Below, piece by piece: positions 20,570 to 33,316 of a stretch of DNA of 64,000 bases. A model generated the notes under the pieces. That model searched no databases. It worked only from the letters and a program-made list of their open reading frames with translations, and was not told the DNA's origin. The stretch is taken from positions 53,101,205 through 53,165,204 of the forward strand of contig NC_081846.1 in NCBI RefSeq assembly GCF_963259705.1, read 5' to 3'. Each line of letters begins with the position of its first letter. Position 1 is the stretch's first letter. The DNA is from Myotis daubentonii. Its lineage: Eukaryota > Chordata > Mammalia > Chiroptera > Vespertilionidae. A program made the translations under genes and the position numbers.

Positions 20570-20800
20570 GACTTTCCTCAGCTGGTATGCCTGGGGCTGT
20601 CCAAGGGCACCATTTTGAAGAAAGAACCTGCCAGAGAATTAAGCCAAATGCAGAAGAAAGAAGAGTTCAAAAGTGGAGAAAGAATGATATACTGGGGAGA
20701 CTGAATGAGCTGGTGGTATCATTCGATCCAATGGATCCATTCTTCAAATATCTATCCTTGGACTTTAATCATAAGAGCCAATACTGTGCTTAAAGAGATA
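20570..20800 (+). repeat. Possible ancient LTR/MaLR-type fragment
   Basis: 'gagctggtggtatcattcgatccaatggatcc', 'cttggactttaatcataagagccaata' resemble a widespread old mammalian LTR-type repeat. The family is not certain. The open frame here has no coding support. Confidence 0.3.
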
Positions 20801-22159
20801 CAGACATACCTTTTCAAAGGCTCCATTCGGAGAAAGCCAGGCACCTCCTCTAAAGGCTCTCAGAGGATCCTGAAGTTTGATGGGTAGCGGAGACAGATTG
20901 GGAGAAGGAGCCTTCAGGGGGAAGTCAGTATTTATGATCTTCTAAATAGGACTTTAGTTTCTTTAATAGGGATCTAGCTAACAATGGTACACTATAATTT
21001 CTATCAGAAGATTTAAAAATCTATTATCTAAATATTTACTTCCTTTTTATTTAGTAAAACAACTTCTTCCAGTTTCTGGGTTTCCTCTGATTTGCACAGC
21101 AGACACATAGAGAAGTCCTATAAATCTTTCTTCAGCACATGAAGGTATCATTTAATATCCTGGGAGGTATCTCTTTTCAGCCACCAGAAAAAGCAGTTCT
21201 CATACCATACTTGAAAGTGTTAATGCTGTTTCCTCAAGTACCTACCATACTCCTGGGGAGTAGCTTACACTGTGGGAGAATCTAGGTCAATATGCATGAC
21301 TGAAAATAGCTTAGCAGTGAATTCAATATGAATTGAAAAAAATAATGAGATGAGATCCTAGCCATGAGATACCCTGACTACACTGATATTGGGTCTAAAA
21401 ATCAAGCAACCCAGGTCTTGGAATAGGTGTTGTGGTCAGCACAACACACCCCCCCCCCCGGCCTTGTTGAACTGTTTTAAAGAAGCACTGGATACTTAGA
21501 TCCAAGTTTGTCCAAAGAGGCTGCCAAAGACAAAGGGTTCTTCCCCATACAGAGGCCAGGCCGCAGTTAGGAAGGGAAGTAAAAACTTCTAGTTAGCTGA
21601 CATTACGTATCTAGGCAATTTTAAGTTTTCATTCAGGATTTCACTACGGTCCCCTGAAGACATGACATTTCCTCAGGTTAATTATTTCACTATATAAAGG
21701 AAATTTCAAACCTCTAACTGTTCTAAAATTTGGTAAACAGATTATGTAGGGAAGTGAACAAAATATTCTTTTGTTTTTGGAAAATAAAGGCTTCAGATTG
21801 CTTTATTTGTCAAAATTTTCAACAGAAAATATTGATTGCTATCATATTCCTGGTTTTTATTATAGAAAAATAATTTACTGATAACATAAATAAATTCATA
21901 AAGATTATTCTCTTACATAGAAAATAATAGTTTATATTAACAGAGTACTTAAAATAATGTTTTTTTCCACTAATGCAAAGTATGATTAAGTAGTTTCAAT
22001 AATATCAACAATACATTCTGTTCTATCATTATGCCAGCGAGGTAGTGTCTCTGAAAAGGAAAATCATCTTATTTTCTCATAACTTTAAGCTACTCAATTA
22101 TTTTCCAATTAAAATAAAATTATTTTCCAATTAAAATTGATGATCAATTTGCCAGACCC
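20801..22159. other. Unique AT-rich DNA
   Basis: No gene or repeat recognised. A C-run of about 10 bp occurs at 21450-21460. TA-rich from 21780. Confidence 0.45.
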
Positions 22160-23365
22160 CACTGCAAGCTATTGTGTGATATACAGAGGTCTGGTATTTA
22201 AGACTTGGTTGCTACCATCATGGATCTTTTAAGCTAGCTGCATCTTTGGAGGTGGCTTGTGAAGGAGTGGAGCAAAGAAGCAGAAACAAATGTAATTAAT
22301 ATAATGTAAGGCAGAAGAAAGCAAGCACTAAACAGAGGCACAAGTGCTGGGGAGACCAGGAAAGAGTAACTGATTTTACTACGAGGCTCAAATATGGCCT
22401 CATGAAAATAATATTGCTTTGAATGTACAAGTCGAGAACGTACAAGTAGAGTAGGCATTTCAAGTTCAAAGGACAGCATAATCCTTTTATGGAAGCATAA
22501 AAGTATATGTTACAATTGAGAATGCTGAATTAATCTAGTATTTTTGGAGCTGAGGAAGATTGAACTGGGTAGTGAAATATAGGTTGAGTATAGATTGTTG
22601 CATTCTTAAATGGCAGTCTGAGTATTTTTCCTTTGGCAATGGGGAGGCATTGACAGGCAGTCATGCTTTAGTCTGGAACTTTAGAAGATTAATGTTAATA
22701 ATATAATAGGAGCTAACATTTATTGAGTGCTTATCTTGTGCCATGCACGGTTGCACATGTACAATTTATATTAACTCATTTAATCCTCAACACAGTTCCA
22801 TATGTAATTTCATTACTATCCTTCTTTTCAGTAAAGCATGGTGGGGGTTGAGCAATTTGATGTTGGTCATATAGCAAGGAAGGAACAGAGCTAGGGTTTG
22901 TCCAGGCACGATAGCTTCGAAGTACATGCTCCTGACCGCTATGCTGCTGTCTCTCGATCTAGCCAATATAGAGGATGCAGTGGCTAAGTGAAATACTGAA
23001 GGTAGGAAGGGCATTCAATGGTGAAGTCCTAAATGGGAAACTAACAGTGGAAATAAAAATGAAAAGATAAATTTGAGAAATACCTCCAAGGAAGAAGGAA
23101 CCAGTTTGGGCACTCAATTGGACATCAGAAGTGAAAGAAAGAGAGGAAATGAAAATGACTTCATCATTTCAAAATGGAGGAGGGTGATGAATGCCAATAA
23201 CAAAGGGACTTCAGGGCCTGCAGGTTGGGAGGGGTTGATAATGTGTTTGGTTGCTAATAAGCTACATGGAAGGTGCCTGTGGTTCATTTCTGTAGATATG
23301 TCAAGTAGGCGTTTGTATATGCAAGTCTGATACCAGGAGAGGGATCAAGGCTGAACAAGGATTAT
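22160..23365 (-). repeat. L2 LINE fragment, interrupted by a MIR
   Basis: Antisense L2 blocks include 'gcaatggggaggcattgacagg', 'catgctttagtctggaac' (about 22635-22690) and 'ggtgcctgtggttcatt', 'gatatgtcaagtaggcgtttgtatatgcaagtctgat', 'ggagagggatcaaggctg' (about 23265-23350). The gap at 22692-22957 is a MIR. The upstream limit is approximate and all frames are degenerate. Confidence 0.5.
22692..22957 (+). repeat. MIR SINE
   Basis: Nearly complete: 'gagctaacatttattgagtgcttatcttgtgcc', 'ttaactcatttaatcctcaac', 'gtcatatagcaaggaaggaacagagctagggtttg' and 'gctcctgaccgctatgctg'. Confidence 0.88.
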
Positions 23366-23380
23366 AGAAGTTTGCAGCCT

Positions 23381-23594
23381 AACCAGCCTGGCTCAGTGGT
23401 TGGGTGTCGACCTATGAACCAGGAAGTCAGAGTTCAAGTCCCCATCAGGGCACATGCCCAGGTTGTAGGCTCAATCCCCCATGGGGGGCCTGCAGGAGGC
23501 AGCCTATCAATAATTCTCTCTCATCATTGATGTTTCTGTCTCTCTCTCCCTCTCCCTTCCTCTCTGAAATCAATAAAAATATATTAAAAAAAAA
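23381..23594 (+). repeat. Ves SINE, full length
   Basis: The tRNA-like head 'cagcctggctcagtggttgggtgtcgacctatgaaccagg' is followed by 'cagggcacatgcccaggttg', 'gcaggaggcagcc', 'tcatcattgatgtttctgtc' and an AATCAATAAAAATATATT tail. Confidence 0.95.
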
Positions 23595-23599
23595 CCACA

Positions 23600-23976
23600 A
23601 TCCAGCAATCATTAAAAATAAATACATGGATTAAAAATAAAAAAATAAAAGCATAGATAAAATATTGATACTCAGTAAATGCAAAGATAGTGCTCAGAAC
23701 AATTTATTTGTTGGTTGTTCAGACGGGATTGAGATTAGAGGAACCTCTGCCCTAGAGTTGAACCACTTGATGGAATGTCTGGAGTAGCATGACAGTTTTG
23801 CCATGTCTCCTTTCTGCCTTCTAGGGGAAAAGGTTATTATCCTCCAGGGGTTCTAATTCTAAACAAGACCCGATTAGAATGGGAATATATAATGTTGCTG
23901 ATGCCTTATAAGGAAGGCCGGTGTGAGTAGTTTAATGGTGAGGATGGAATGCTGTTGATGATCAAGGCTGAAGTTA
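23600..23976. other. Unique DNA
   Basis: An A-rich start, then nothing recognised. Confidence 0.4.
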
Positions 23977-23991
23977 AGAACAGTCTCATTT

Positions 23992-24200
23992 GGCCCGAGC
24001 TGGTTTGGCTTGGTGGATCAGCCTGCAGACTGAAAGGTCCCAGGTTAGATTCCAGTCAAGGGCACATGCCCGGGTTGCAGGCTTGATCCTCAGTAGGGCG
24101 TGTCCAGGAGGCAGCCGATCAATGATTCTCATCATTGATGTTTCTATCTCTCTCTCCTCTCCATTCCTCTTTGAAATCAATAAAAATATATTTTTAAAAA
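23992..24200 (+). repeat. Ves SINE with perfect target duplication
   Basis: A full-length Ves flanked by the 15-bp direct repeat AGAACAGTCTCATTT (23977-23991 and 24201-24215). Intact flanks indicate one of the youngest Ves insertions in the window. Such duplications are made by L1 machinery acting in trans. Confidence 0.96.
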
Positions 24201-24256
24201 AGAACAGTCTCATTTTCTGTCTCCAGATTCAAATATAGGCACTTTATACACTGATG

Positions 24257-24490
24257 CAGTCATGGCGAACCTTTTGAGCTTGGCGTGTCAGCATTTTGAA
24301 AACCCTAACTTAACTCTGATGCCGTGTCAAATATAGAAATTTTTTGATATTTGCAATCATAGTAAAACAAAGATTTATATTTTTGATATTTATTTTATAT
24401 ATTTAAATGCCATTTAACAAAGAAAAATCAACCAAAAAAATGAGTTCGCGTGTCACCTCTGACACACATATCATAGGTTCGCCATCACTG
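24257..24490 (+). mobile_element. Non-autonomous hAT transposon
   Basis: 234 bp with inverted ends CAGTCATGGCGAACCTT and AGGTTCGCCATCACTG. It is flanked by 8-bp duplications CACTGATG (24249-24256) and CACTAATG (24491-24498), one mismatch. The interior is AT-rich and non-coding, with 'ggcgtgtca' near the left end and 'cgcgtgtcacctctgaca' near the right. The exact family is not named. Confidence 0.85.
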
Positions 24491-24499
24491 CACTAATGT

Positions 24500-24974
24500 C
24501 ACATGAAATTTAAACGTGAGGAATATTTATCACTGTATCTAGTTATTTCAATGCCTATATCAATATCTAGCTATTTTATACATACTTATATTTCTATCTA
24601 CCTAAAATCTACATAGAAGAAAAATCCTTTTATAGAATTTATTGACAATGTCTTATAACAACTACAGGCAATATGTTGTAGGTTCTATATTAGAAAATGA
24701 TCTCCATGTTCAAGTAGATCATGTTTTAGTGGATGGATCATGTTCACTGAAATAAGTTGATTTGATAAAGGCAGATACTCTACATAAAGAGTCTAGGACA
24801 ATCGCTGCTGAGTCACCATCCACATGATAATTTATTTTTATGAGGAAAAAAATATCAAATTCAATGCTATTTATAGAGTTATTCTTATTTGCTAATCATT
24901 GTGAAGTAAACATTCAAGTCAGGAAGTGAGGTTCTTCATTACATTTTGACTAGTAACTGCTTTTTATAATTAAA
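24500..24974. other. Unique AT-rich DNA
   Basis: Nothing recognised. Confidence 0.45.
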
Positions 24975-25258
24975 CTAGTAGCCCTGCGTACCAATCCATG
25001 CGCCAGTAGCTCCCTGCTGCCCTCCTGTAGCTCTCCGCCCACTACTCCACCATCCTGTAGCTGCCTCTGTCCCCCTTTACCCTCCTCCTCCCATCCCCCC
25101 TCATAGCTTGATGCCCTGCCCCCTCCTGTAGCTCTCCGCCACCCCTTGTAGCTCTCTGCCCCACCCTCCCACTGATTCATGATCCGGTCATTACGTGATC
25201 TGCTGTTATACTTTATGGTGTAATGACCATTTTCATATTACATCTTTATTATATAGGA
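24975..25258 (-). mobile_element. Helitron with divergent 3' end
   Basis: On the minus strand it starts TCCTATATAATAAAGATG and ends in CTACTAG, with host A at 24974 and T at 25259. The terminal part, reversed as CTAGTAGCCCTGCGTACC, differs from the GAGGCCT end of all other copies here, but keeps a weak GCG/CGC hairpin. The interior has CCTGTAGCTCTCCGCC-like units repeated about five times. Confidence 0.78.
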
Positions 25259-28099
25259 TATTTTATATACTTCTGTCTGTCTGTCTGTCTCTCTAATAAG
25301 ATCAAGGCACTGAGAGAAAGTAAGAATGCTTTGTGTATTTGTGGCATGAACATAAGTTTTCATATAGGGCCAATCTCTCTTTTCTTCTCATTCAGAAGAC
25401 TTGCATTGCCTGTTTCTAGCTTTGAAAAATATTTTTAGAAAGAATGTTTTTAGAAATTTAAGCATTTTATAAAACCCGCAGTGCAATGTATCATGAGCTT
25501 TGGTGAATGGATTTGCCTGCCATAAGAAGCATTCAAAGGAGGAGAAGCATTTTGCTTCAAAATGAAGACAGGAACTAACTCAAAGTGAGTAAAGCTCTAG
25601 GTTTAAAGTCTGCCCCCCTACCCATCGACATTTTTCTTCCTGTGACCCTTTGTTCTGGTAAGACCTTCTTGATTTTTAAGGCTGTGGTTCTGATGGGTGG
25701 GAATGGTTGGAAAAGGAATCCTGGGTGATTTTCCTGTCCTTTCAAAATCCCCTTTAACGTCTGGACATGTCAGGCCACTGCTAAATCTGTCTGGCATAAC
25801 ATTCCTGACAGGCATAATTACTATCTTGGAGTTTGCCTTTACTAGGGCTTCTGTTTGAACTCCCTAGAAGCTGACATCCCCGTAGAGTATGAAATCCACC
25901 ACACGGGCTGTCAACAAGCTGGCAGCTTACTGACTGTGTGTGTTACCTGCTGGGCTGCTCTTCCCTGGTGAAGGCTCCTGTCTGCTGATTTACCCCAGAA
26001 CAGCGTCTTGCAGATGAACTGGGAATGAGCACAGTGCACCCAAACGAGAGTATGATTCTAGCTCTCCTATTTGTTCGTCTCCTATTCTTCAGCGTCTTTA
26101 TGACGAAGACCTACAGGACTACTTTCTGGTAACACATCATTTGAGTCACCTGTCAGCGAAACTAAAGGTCCAGAAGCAGAATAGATCATTTGGGTCTACT
26201 GTGTGAAGTGGCAACACTGCAGAGAGCGGCAGGTCGATAACTATTTATAAATAGGTTTATCTGATTCATTTACCACCTAGAGTGTGCATCAATGTGGGTG
26301 CCTATTTACATACGTAGACCTAACTCATTTGAAGTAAAATGTTGAAATATGAATAAATATGATTAGCCCAGATATTCTCAGTGAGAAGTCACTTATAATT
26401 TATAAATATATAGCCAATTGGAAGATAGATAGATAGATGATAGATCATACCTGCATACATACATACATACGTAAAAAGAGATCAACACTGAATTGAAACA
26501 TGGCCAAATAAGGGATTTGAGGGTATTCATGGAAAATTCTACTACAAACAAGGTTTTGCTGCTCTCTTTTCTCCCAACCACAACATCAGTTTCTCCCTTC
26601 TGCCTTCTCCCTTCTCGCTGCTTCTCTCTCCCTTTCCTGCTCCTTAATACTTGCTTAGCCCCTAGGAGCCTGCTGAGTGGTAGCGCTGGCAGCAGGAAGC
26701 AGATTAACAGGAATATTTGAGAGACAGACTCTGCTGCTTCCCTTCATCACTTGGCTCTCACTTCCAACTTCAACCCTTCTGCCACCACCTGAAAGGCAAT
26801 CAAAGATTAAGTGAAAGAGAAAAATATGTCGACATTTTTCTCTTAAAAAGAAGTCTATTTGTCTTACAGCTTGATGATATGCCCTCATAGGTTAAGTTTA
26901 CTTAAGGTTTTTTTTCCTTAGACTTTTGATTGCTAGCCCTGTGCTGCTGAAACACCTCACCTAGCCCCCATGGACTGTGGCTGCTGTCACTCCTAACAGA
27001 TATGTAGCATAGAGCATGACTATCGTTTTCGGGTCCCTCCCTTCTCCTCTATTGATCCTAACTAGTTCATTGTGTATCAGCATGACTGTTTAAAAAGAGC
27101 CAGGGATGGAAGCAATAGTTCTTTCCTATATCCTATACCTAATAGAATAGAACCAATTTTCACATATGCTGTCCCATTGTTACCTGAATACTCTAGTATT
27201 TGTTAGACCATGTCACCTGACTTTGGGTATCTAGTGTAATTTTGTTTCTTTCTGTTGGTGCCTCCAGCTGTAGACATTTCCTTTTACAGTCTACAAGTTG
27301 AGTAGGTATGAGCAAACACTAAGCCTCGCAGATATTTTAATCTGTGAAATGGGAATAAAGATACTAGCATGGGATTCAGTGCCATCTATACATTTATATG
27401 TGGCTGAACTCTGAATCCTCCACCAAAAACATAAGGGTCTATCATCATTTTTACACAGTCTCAAGCATTGGGAAGCTAAGGTTTTCCTGCTTTGGGGGGC
27501 ACAAGTGGGCCTCTCATACTCTGTTAGCACTATCTATCAGAGTTCATAATCATTTAAAGAGGGACCTGGGAGCAAAAAGGGAAACTATGGAATACATTTA
27601 CCATTGACTAATACATGAAAGCCAACATCTAATTTTTGACAAAAGGAAGTTCCATTATGAATCCTTCTGGAAACTCTAAGCTTTGTCCATTTTGTAGAAT
27701 CAATAAAATTATTATCATACTCATTGTCAGTTTGAAATTGCTCAGTAAGACATGTCTTAGTAAGACATTATTCATTATGGCTTATCCCAGGAAGACATTT
27801 AGAATGTTTATTGTATTTTATTTTTTGAAAGGAAAGGAATATCATCATTTTATGAGAGTATAATCTGTGACAGTGTGAGGGGGGAAAAGCTAGTGTGTAA
27901 TTACATTGTCAAATCTCAACAATGTTTAAATTAATCTTCCTAGTTGGTTTTGCATTAATCATGTTTTTAGTAAAGATCACCTGACCCTGTGCAGAAAATT
28001 CAGTATTTTGGCCTGATACCTTGTCTAAAAATGAACTCCTCCTACAATAATCCATATGTTTGTTTGTTCTCACATCAAAAATTGCTTTATAGCATGCAT
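25259..28099. other. Unique AT-rich DNA with microsatellites
   Basis: No gene found. A (GTCT)n tract lies at 25273-25296. A weak antisense MIR piece may lie at about 27305-27375 ('atctgtgaaatgggaataaagatac'). Confidence 0.45.
26420..26472 (+). repeat. Compound (GATA)n/(CATA)n microsatellite
   Basis: About four GATA units, a spacer, then about five CATA units. Confidence 0.9.
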
Positions 28100-28112
28100 T
28101 GAAAATCTTTTT

Positions 28113-28337
28113 TATTTTTTTAAAATATATATTTTATTGATTTTTTACAGAGAGGAAGGTGAGAGGGATAGAGAGTTTGAAACATCAATGAGAGAGAAAC
28201 ATCGATCAGCTGCCTCCTGCACACCCCCTACTGGGGATGTGCCCACAACCAAGGCACATGCCCTTGACCAGAATCGAACCTGGGACCCTTCAGTCCACAG
28301 GCCGATGCTCTATCCATTGAGCCAACCCGGTCAGGGC
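28113..28337 (-). repeat. Ves SINE with target duplication
   Basis: A full-length antisense Ves from the AAAATATATATTTTATTGATT tail to the GAGCCAACCCGGTCAGGGC head. It is flanked by TGAAAATCTTTTT at 28100-28112 and 28338-28350. The head is well preserved, so this is a young copy. Confidence 0.96.
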
Positions 28338-28350
28338 TGAAAATCTTTTT

Positions 28351-29621
28351 AGAGAAAAGTCTCTAGAAGAAAGTGCTTTGGGGTTGATTGTTTTTTTACC
28401 AGAAAGTAAAGATATAAAGGCACAGTTAACATGAACACCAACTCTAAAAATCTTATTCTTGAACAGTATGAATACTGAAGACTAGATGTAAAATTTCATC
28501 AAATGTCAGTCACTTCATACCAATGGCCTTACCACAGCCCTTTAGAGTGTTATAAGACTTTTCTTATTTTTTTTTTATTAGAACTACACTAGGAATTACA
28601 CTAGGAATTATGTCAGTCCTCCAGCAATTTTCAAGAAGCCACAAGTCCATGATCCTGAAACTTGGACTGCTGACAAGAAGTTGCTTGGAGCAGCAGTGTT
28701 ATTAACAAGCCACCTTTCCTGCACCCCATCTGCACTGGAAGCCATCCCCAGCTCATCACCTCCATCTGTCTCTCTGTACGATGGGGCGTGCACACCAGCA
28801 GGCTCCGGCCATGAGGGTCAGTTTGCTGCTGAGTTACTCATCAAACATCCCTTGCTGGGTGGACTCCTTACTCTCAGTATTGCAGGCTGCAGGCAGCCAG
28901 TCTGTGAGTCTGACAAAGTGTACTTACCTTCTTTTATTATAAAGCCTCTTTAGACAGTAATTTTGATGCCCTGGGAATGAAAATATTTTATGTATGTGCC
29001 CAGAGAGATCCATTTGGGGCGGTGGGTGTCTCTCCTGAGATTTATGACAACCTCTTAGGGGGGTGGGAACCCCTTGATTTGATGCCATCAGGGCTTTGTT
29101 CTCTGCACAGTGTCCTCTGACTACCAGCCCTGGATTCTTCTTCCAGCTCTTAAAAGGCCTCTGAGGACTCATAAATTCAGTGCTTCTGGATTAAAGCAGA
29201 GGATATGCACGTGCCTACTGTTCTGGTCTTTTCCTGGTAAAAGACCCAGCTTTTACTCTTGCTGCTAGTTATCAAGTGGCGTGTAAATGACTCACCACAC
29301 ACAAGTTACCCCCCAGCCCCCCACCCCCAGCACTGCAACTATTATTTGCTACAAAATAGTGGGTTATCAGTTACTCTTAGAAAAACTTAATTTTCATTTT
29401 AAAAATAATAATAATTATTATTATATAGTGTTATCTTCCTGTTCCGGGTAGATTTCTCCCCATAGATTTCTCTCTCAGATCCCTGTGTAGCACTTCTGCA
29501 TTACAGGGAAATGTCAATGACTGTCCAAAGAAAAGGACCATACTAGTAGATCCTAGAAGTCATTTTTCCTCTTGACCCCAAGTAAAATGAACAAATGGAC
29601 TGTAGAAATGAAAACAATATA
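28351..29621. other. Unique non-coding DNA
   Basis: No gene recognised. The frames at 28608-28953 are chance. There is a 12-bp tandem repeat, ACACTAGGAATT, near 28596-28620. Confidence 0.45.
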
Positions 29622-29885
29622 ATGTAGTGGGTAAAAGAAAAACATGGATGTTGTGGTAGAAACTGTAATTCAAGATCCAGCTTTGCCAACTACCAGTTGC
29701 ATGGCCTTGAGTAAATTAAATAATCTAAGCCTCTGTTTTGTCATCTGTAAAATGGGGAAAATAATAGTCTCTAAGTTTTAGATCACATTTGGGGTGTGGC
29801 AGTAATTAAACTAGGTAGTGCAAATGCTGGGCTAAGCACAGATCATGACATATAGAAATACTTAGATATTAGCTTATGTTATTGT
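29622..29885 (-). repeat. MIR SINE
   Basis: Antisense MIR in order: 'ttcaagatccagctttgccaactacc', 'tggccttgagtaaattaaataatctaagcctctgttttgtcatctgtaaaatggggaaaataatag', 'gctgggctaagcacagatcatgacata' and 'ttagcttat'. Confidence 0.88.
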
Positions 29886-30517
29886 TATAACTGAGGACAG
29901 AATGCTCTTATGAAAGCAAAGAAGAAAATCAGACAGAATTATTTCTGTTAGTTTTACTGTGTCAGTACTTTCTGCCTTGTAACACCCCAAAATTTTTAAT
30001 TGCAAGTGAAGAAACTGAAAAAGAAATAAAAAGTTGCCATTTGGGATTATATCTAGCAGTCTGCACTAAGATTCAGCCAATAATTTAGGACTTTGGGCCT
30101 TCCAGATGTATCTCTATCCATAAAATCGTTTTCATTTCACTTGTATAGAACTGTATGTCCAGAGGGCACTCAATAAAAGTAATGACAAAATTCAACCCAT
30201 TGCCGCACACAGGAGTGAACTTAAAGATATAGCTCACAGTATTTTTAGTGGCCCTCAAAGCACCCAATTTCTTGGGGGGGAAAGTAAGCAGCATTGCTTG
30301 TAAGCTCTTATGCCTTCTTGTTTAACATCTGTTTTGGTCTTGGACTATGTTACCATTACTGTTATGTGGCAAATCGGTTCTTGGAATTAAATTTGATCAA
30401 ACATATGAACTAGCTCATTTATAAAACCAGGGATAGTTAGCTTCAGATTCAGGCACCAAAATGGTGCCTACCCATCACATACTGTGACAAAGTTTAATAA
30501 AAATAGTTACTATATTT
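29886..30517. other. Unique DNA
   Basis: Nothing recognised. Confidence 0.45.
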
Positions 30518-30722
30518 GCCCAGCCAGTGTGGCTCAGTGGTTGAGTGTCAACCCATGAACCAAGAGATCATGGTTTGATTCCCATTCAGGGCACATGGAC
30601 AGGTTGTGAGCTTGATCCCTAGTATGGGGTGTGCAGGTGGCAGCTGATTGATGTTTCTCTCTCACGGATGTTTCTATCTCTCTATTACTCTCCCTTAAAA
30701 AAATCAATGCATTATTTTAAAA
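30518..30722 (+). repeat. Ves SINE
   Basis: The head 'gcccagccagtgtggctcagtggttgagtgtcaacccatgaacc' is followed by 'ttcagggcacatgg', 'gtgcaggtggcagc', 'gatgtttctctctcac' and a short AAATCAATGCATT tail. Confidence 0.93.
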
Positions 30723-31010
30723 AATATTTCTTATTTTGGAATATTGAAATCTTTAAAATATATAATGATGCACAAATGACCACAAGTAAAACTGTGGAAA
30801 TCTGAATAAGATAGGTAGAGATTGCTGTTAAGATCCTGATTGCGGTATTACACTATAGTTTGTAAAATGTTACTATTGGGGAAAACTGGGCAAAGTGTAG
30901 AAGAAGAGAATCTGTATTTTTACTTACAACTGTGTGTGAATCTACAATTATCTTAACATTTTTAATTAATAATAGAAATGGTAGATATCCTCATATGACT
31001 CATATAAGAA

Positions 31011-31015
31011 TTTTT

Positions 31016-31050
<35 letters not shown>

Positions 31051-31299
31051 TTTGTTAATCCTTACCCAAGGATATTTTTTCCATCGCTTTTTAGAGATCG
31101 TGGAAGGGAGGGGAGAAGAGAGAGAGAGAGAGAAACATTGATGTGGGAGAAACACATTGATTGGTTGCCTCCCACAAGCATCTTGACAGGGACTGGGGTT
31201 GAACCTTCAACCCAGGTGTATGCCCTTGACCGGGAATCAAATCCACGACCCTGCGGAGTGAGGGCCAATGTTCTAAACACTGTGCACAACAATCAGGGC
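31011..31299 (-). repeat. Ves SINE, second tail type, with (TTTA)n tail
   Basis: The antisense tail is an array of about ten TTTA units (31013-31053). It is followed by 'aatccttacccaaggatattttttccatcgcttt', a GA-rich block, 'cacattgattggttgcctccc', 'tgaccgggaatcaaatcc' and the head 'caatcagggc'. Imperfect duplications, AAGAATTTTTTTA and AAGGATTATTTTT, flank it. Confidence 0.9.
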
Positions 31300-31460
31300 A
31301 AGGATTATTTTTTAACACACCTTCCACCACTCCTTACTTTGTGTAGCACCTAAATGAAATGTTCATCGGTGATGTTTTCTACAAACTCTTTAGTTATTCC
31401 ATGGCCTTTAAATTTCATAGAAAAATGGCATGAAGTGGTTGAACTACTAGAGCTTGTTTT

Positions 31461-31567
31461 TTCTTGCATAAAAACTTTGGAAATTGGGACAATCCTGACT
31501 TTTTGACTTTAAAAAATTGTTCAGAGGATAGAATCCACAAAAGAAATTTGCGTATAAACCAGCACAG
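31461..31567 (+). repeat. Unassigned 107-bp repeat, copy A
   Basis: It begins TTCTTGCATAAAAACTT and ends in CAGCACAG. It aligns over its whole length with 33317-33422 at roughly 90 percent identity with one gap. Flanks do not match on either side. There is no inverted terminal repeat, A-tail or obvious target duplication. Confidence 0.75.
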
Positions 31568-33316
31568 TAATGCTTCAAAAGAAGAGCATCTTTCATTGAT
31601 CTATTTTTAAAACATATTGTGATAAAATCTAAACTTTTAGAACAGCTTCCATCTTTCAGTTCTGAGATGTATATAACCATTAGCAGCGGTAGCATATACT
31701 CCTGCTGGGAACTTAAAAATAGTTATTTTCCGATTGTCCTCTCTGAAACTTTAATATCCCATAGCTTAGCATATAATGGATTGTTTATTTTTTGTCTGAT
31801 TTTCTTAGTATTCTTGTTAAAATCATGGGGTGCACATGGTATTTCTCTCCATCACAATAATTTTAATCCATTCATGTGAGCATAGAGAATTGTCATCAAT
31901 ACCTGAAGATCCACGATGCTTCTAGATCACTAGAGATAGTACCTATGAGTGGGCATGGCAGGAGTGAGTGACAACACATCATTGTCTTTTCAACCTCAAT
32001 AGAGCCATGCTGGTTTTAGCCATGGGAAAGACAGTGGAAGGGGAGGAAACTGTGACTTTCTAGCCCTGTTTCTGTAACTCAGATATTTACAGCTGAGATA
32101 ACGAATGCTTTTGGCTTTTATTTGCTTTAACAAAAACAGTAACAGTGCATAATGTACAAGACCAGACATGATCATGGTGGAGTGTTCTGTATATGTGCCT
32201 TGAGAAGAAACGACACTTATTTTGGTGACCTAGAAATTATTGTCAGATATATACTCCCCGTTATCTCATGTCCTCAGACTTTAGAGATCAGCGCACATGG
32301 TAAACTTATGCATTTTCAATATTTCCAAGCACCATTCAATCTTTAAAAACCTAAAAATTACGTTCTGAAAACTCTGAAATATCTATACCTGTTAACTTAG
32401 GTCATTAAATAATGAGCTATAGAAAACAACATAAGACATACATTTTTTTCTCTGATTGTAACTCAGTGTGGATGTGATTGCACAGACCTTTATACAGTAT
32501 TCAGAGTCTTCACCTACTTTAGCCCCAATCTGCATGTTAGTCCTTCATTATCCACTCTCAGATTTAGTTGGAAATCCAAAGTGGAGCTCATATAACTCTT
32601 CTTGAAAGGCAACTGCCCAATCAACCCTACTTGACATCAAGGAAGTTTTGTGGAAACTAATTATAGGAGAGTCATGATAAATCCCAAACTCTTAGGTAAG
32701 TAAGAAACACTGTGAAACTATGAGCTATAATAACAGCTTATTTACAGAATTGCTCTCTATTTGGGCAATTTTTAATGGCTTCACTGTACACTTTTAAGAC
32801 ACATGAGTATGCATTTGCTGCTCATTACACACTGCAGTTCTGGGGGTAAAGCTGGGTACAAAGAGTCTCTGAAGGACAAACCCGACCATTCATCTGTGCA
32901 CATGTACCATGCCGGCTGCTGTGGGTTGTGGAGAGAGGCTCTGCAGTTTCTCCAACCGGAAGAAATAATGAGCTTAAAGCAACAGCTCCTCTGAAAACAG
33001 TTGGCAGTTAGATAATGATGGATAGGCTACAAATTCCAGAGATACCAACCGGAAAAGGTGAACGATGTGTATAAAGAAAGGAAGCTAAAATCTACCACCT
33101 TTCTTTTAAAGGTAAACATTTAAGATGCTTTCCAGTATGAGGATGTTGCCTGAGGTATATTGTGCTGCATAATAGATGGCAGCACTTTGCAAAAGGAAAT
33201 CCTTTCTGAAGGAAATTAATAAGAAAGAAATCACATGTGATGGAAAGAGCTGCAAAGTGGAAATTGAAATTTGGGGTTTTCACTGTGGTCTCTTGTTAAA
33301 ATCACCTCTTTGTTCT

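Noticed and set aside
25273..25296. (GTCT)n tract next to a Helitron 5' end
   Set aside because: An ordinary microsatellite; adjacency to the Helitron needs no special cause.
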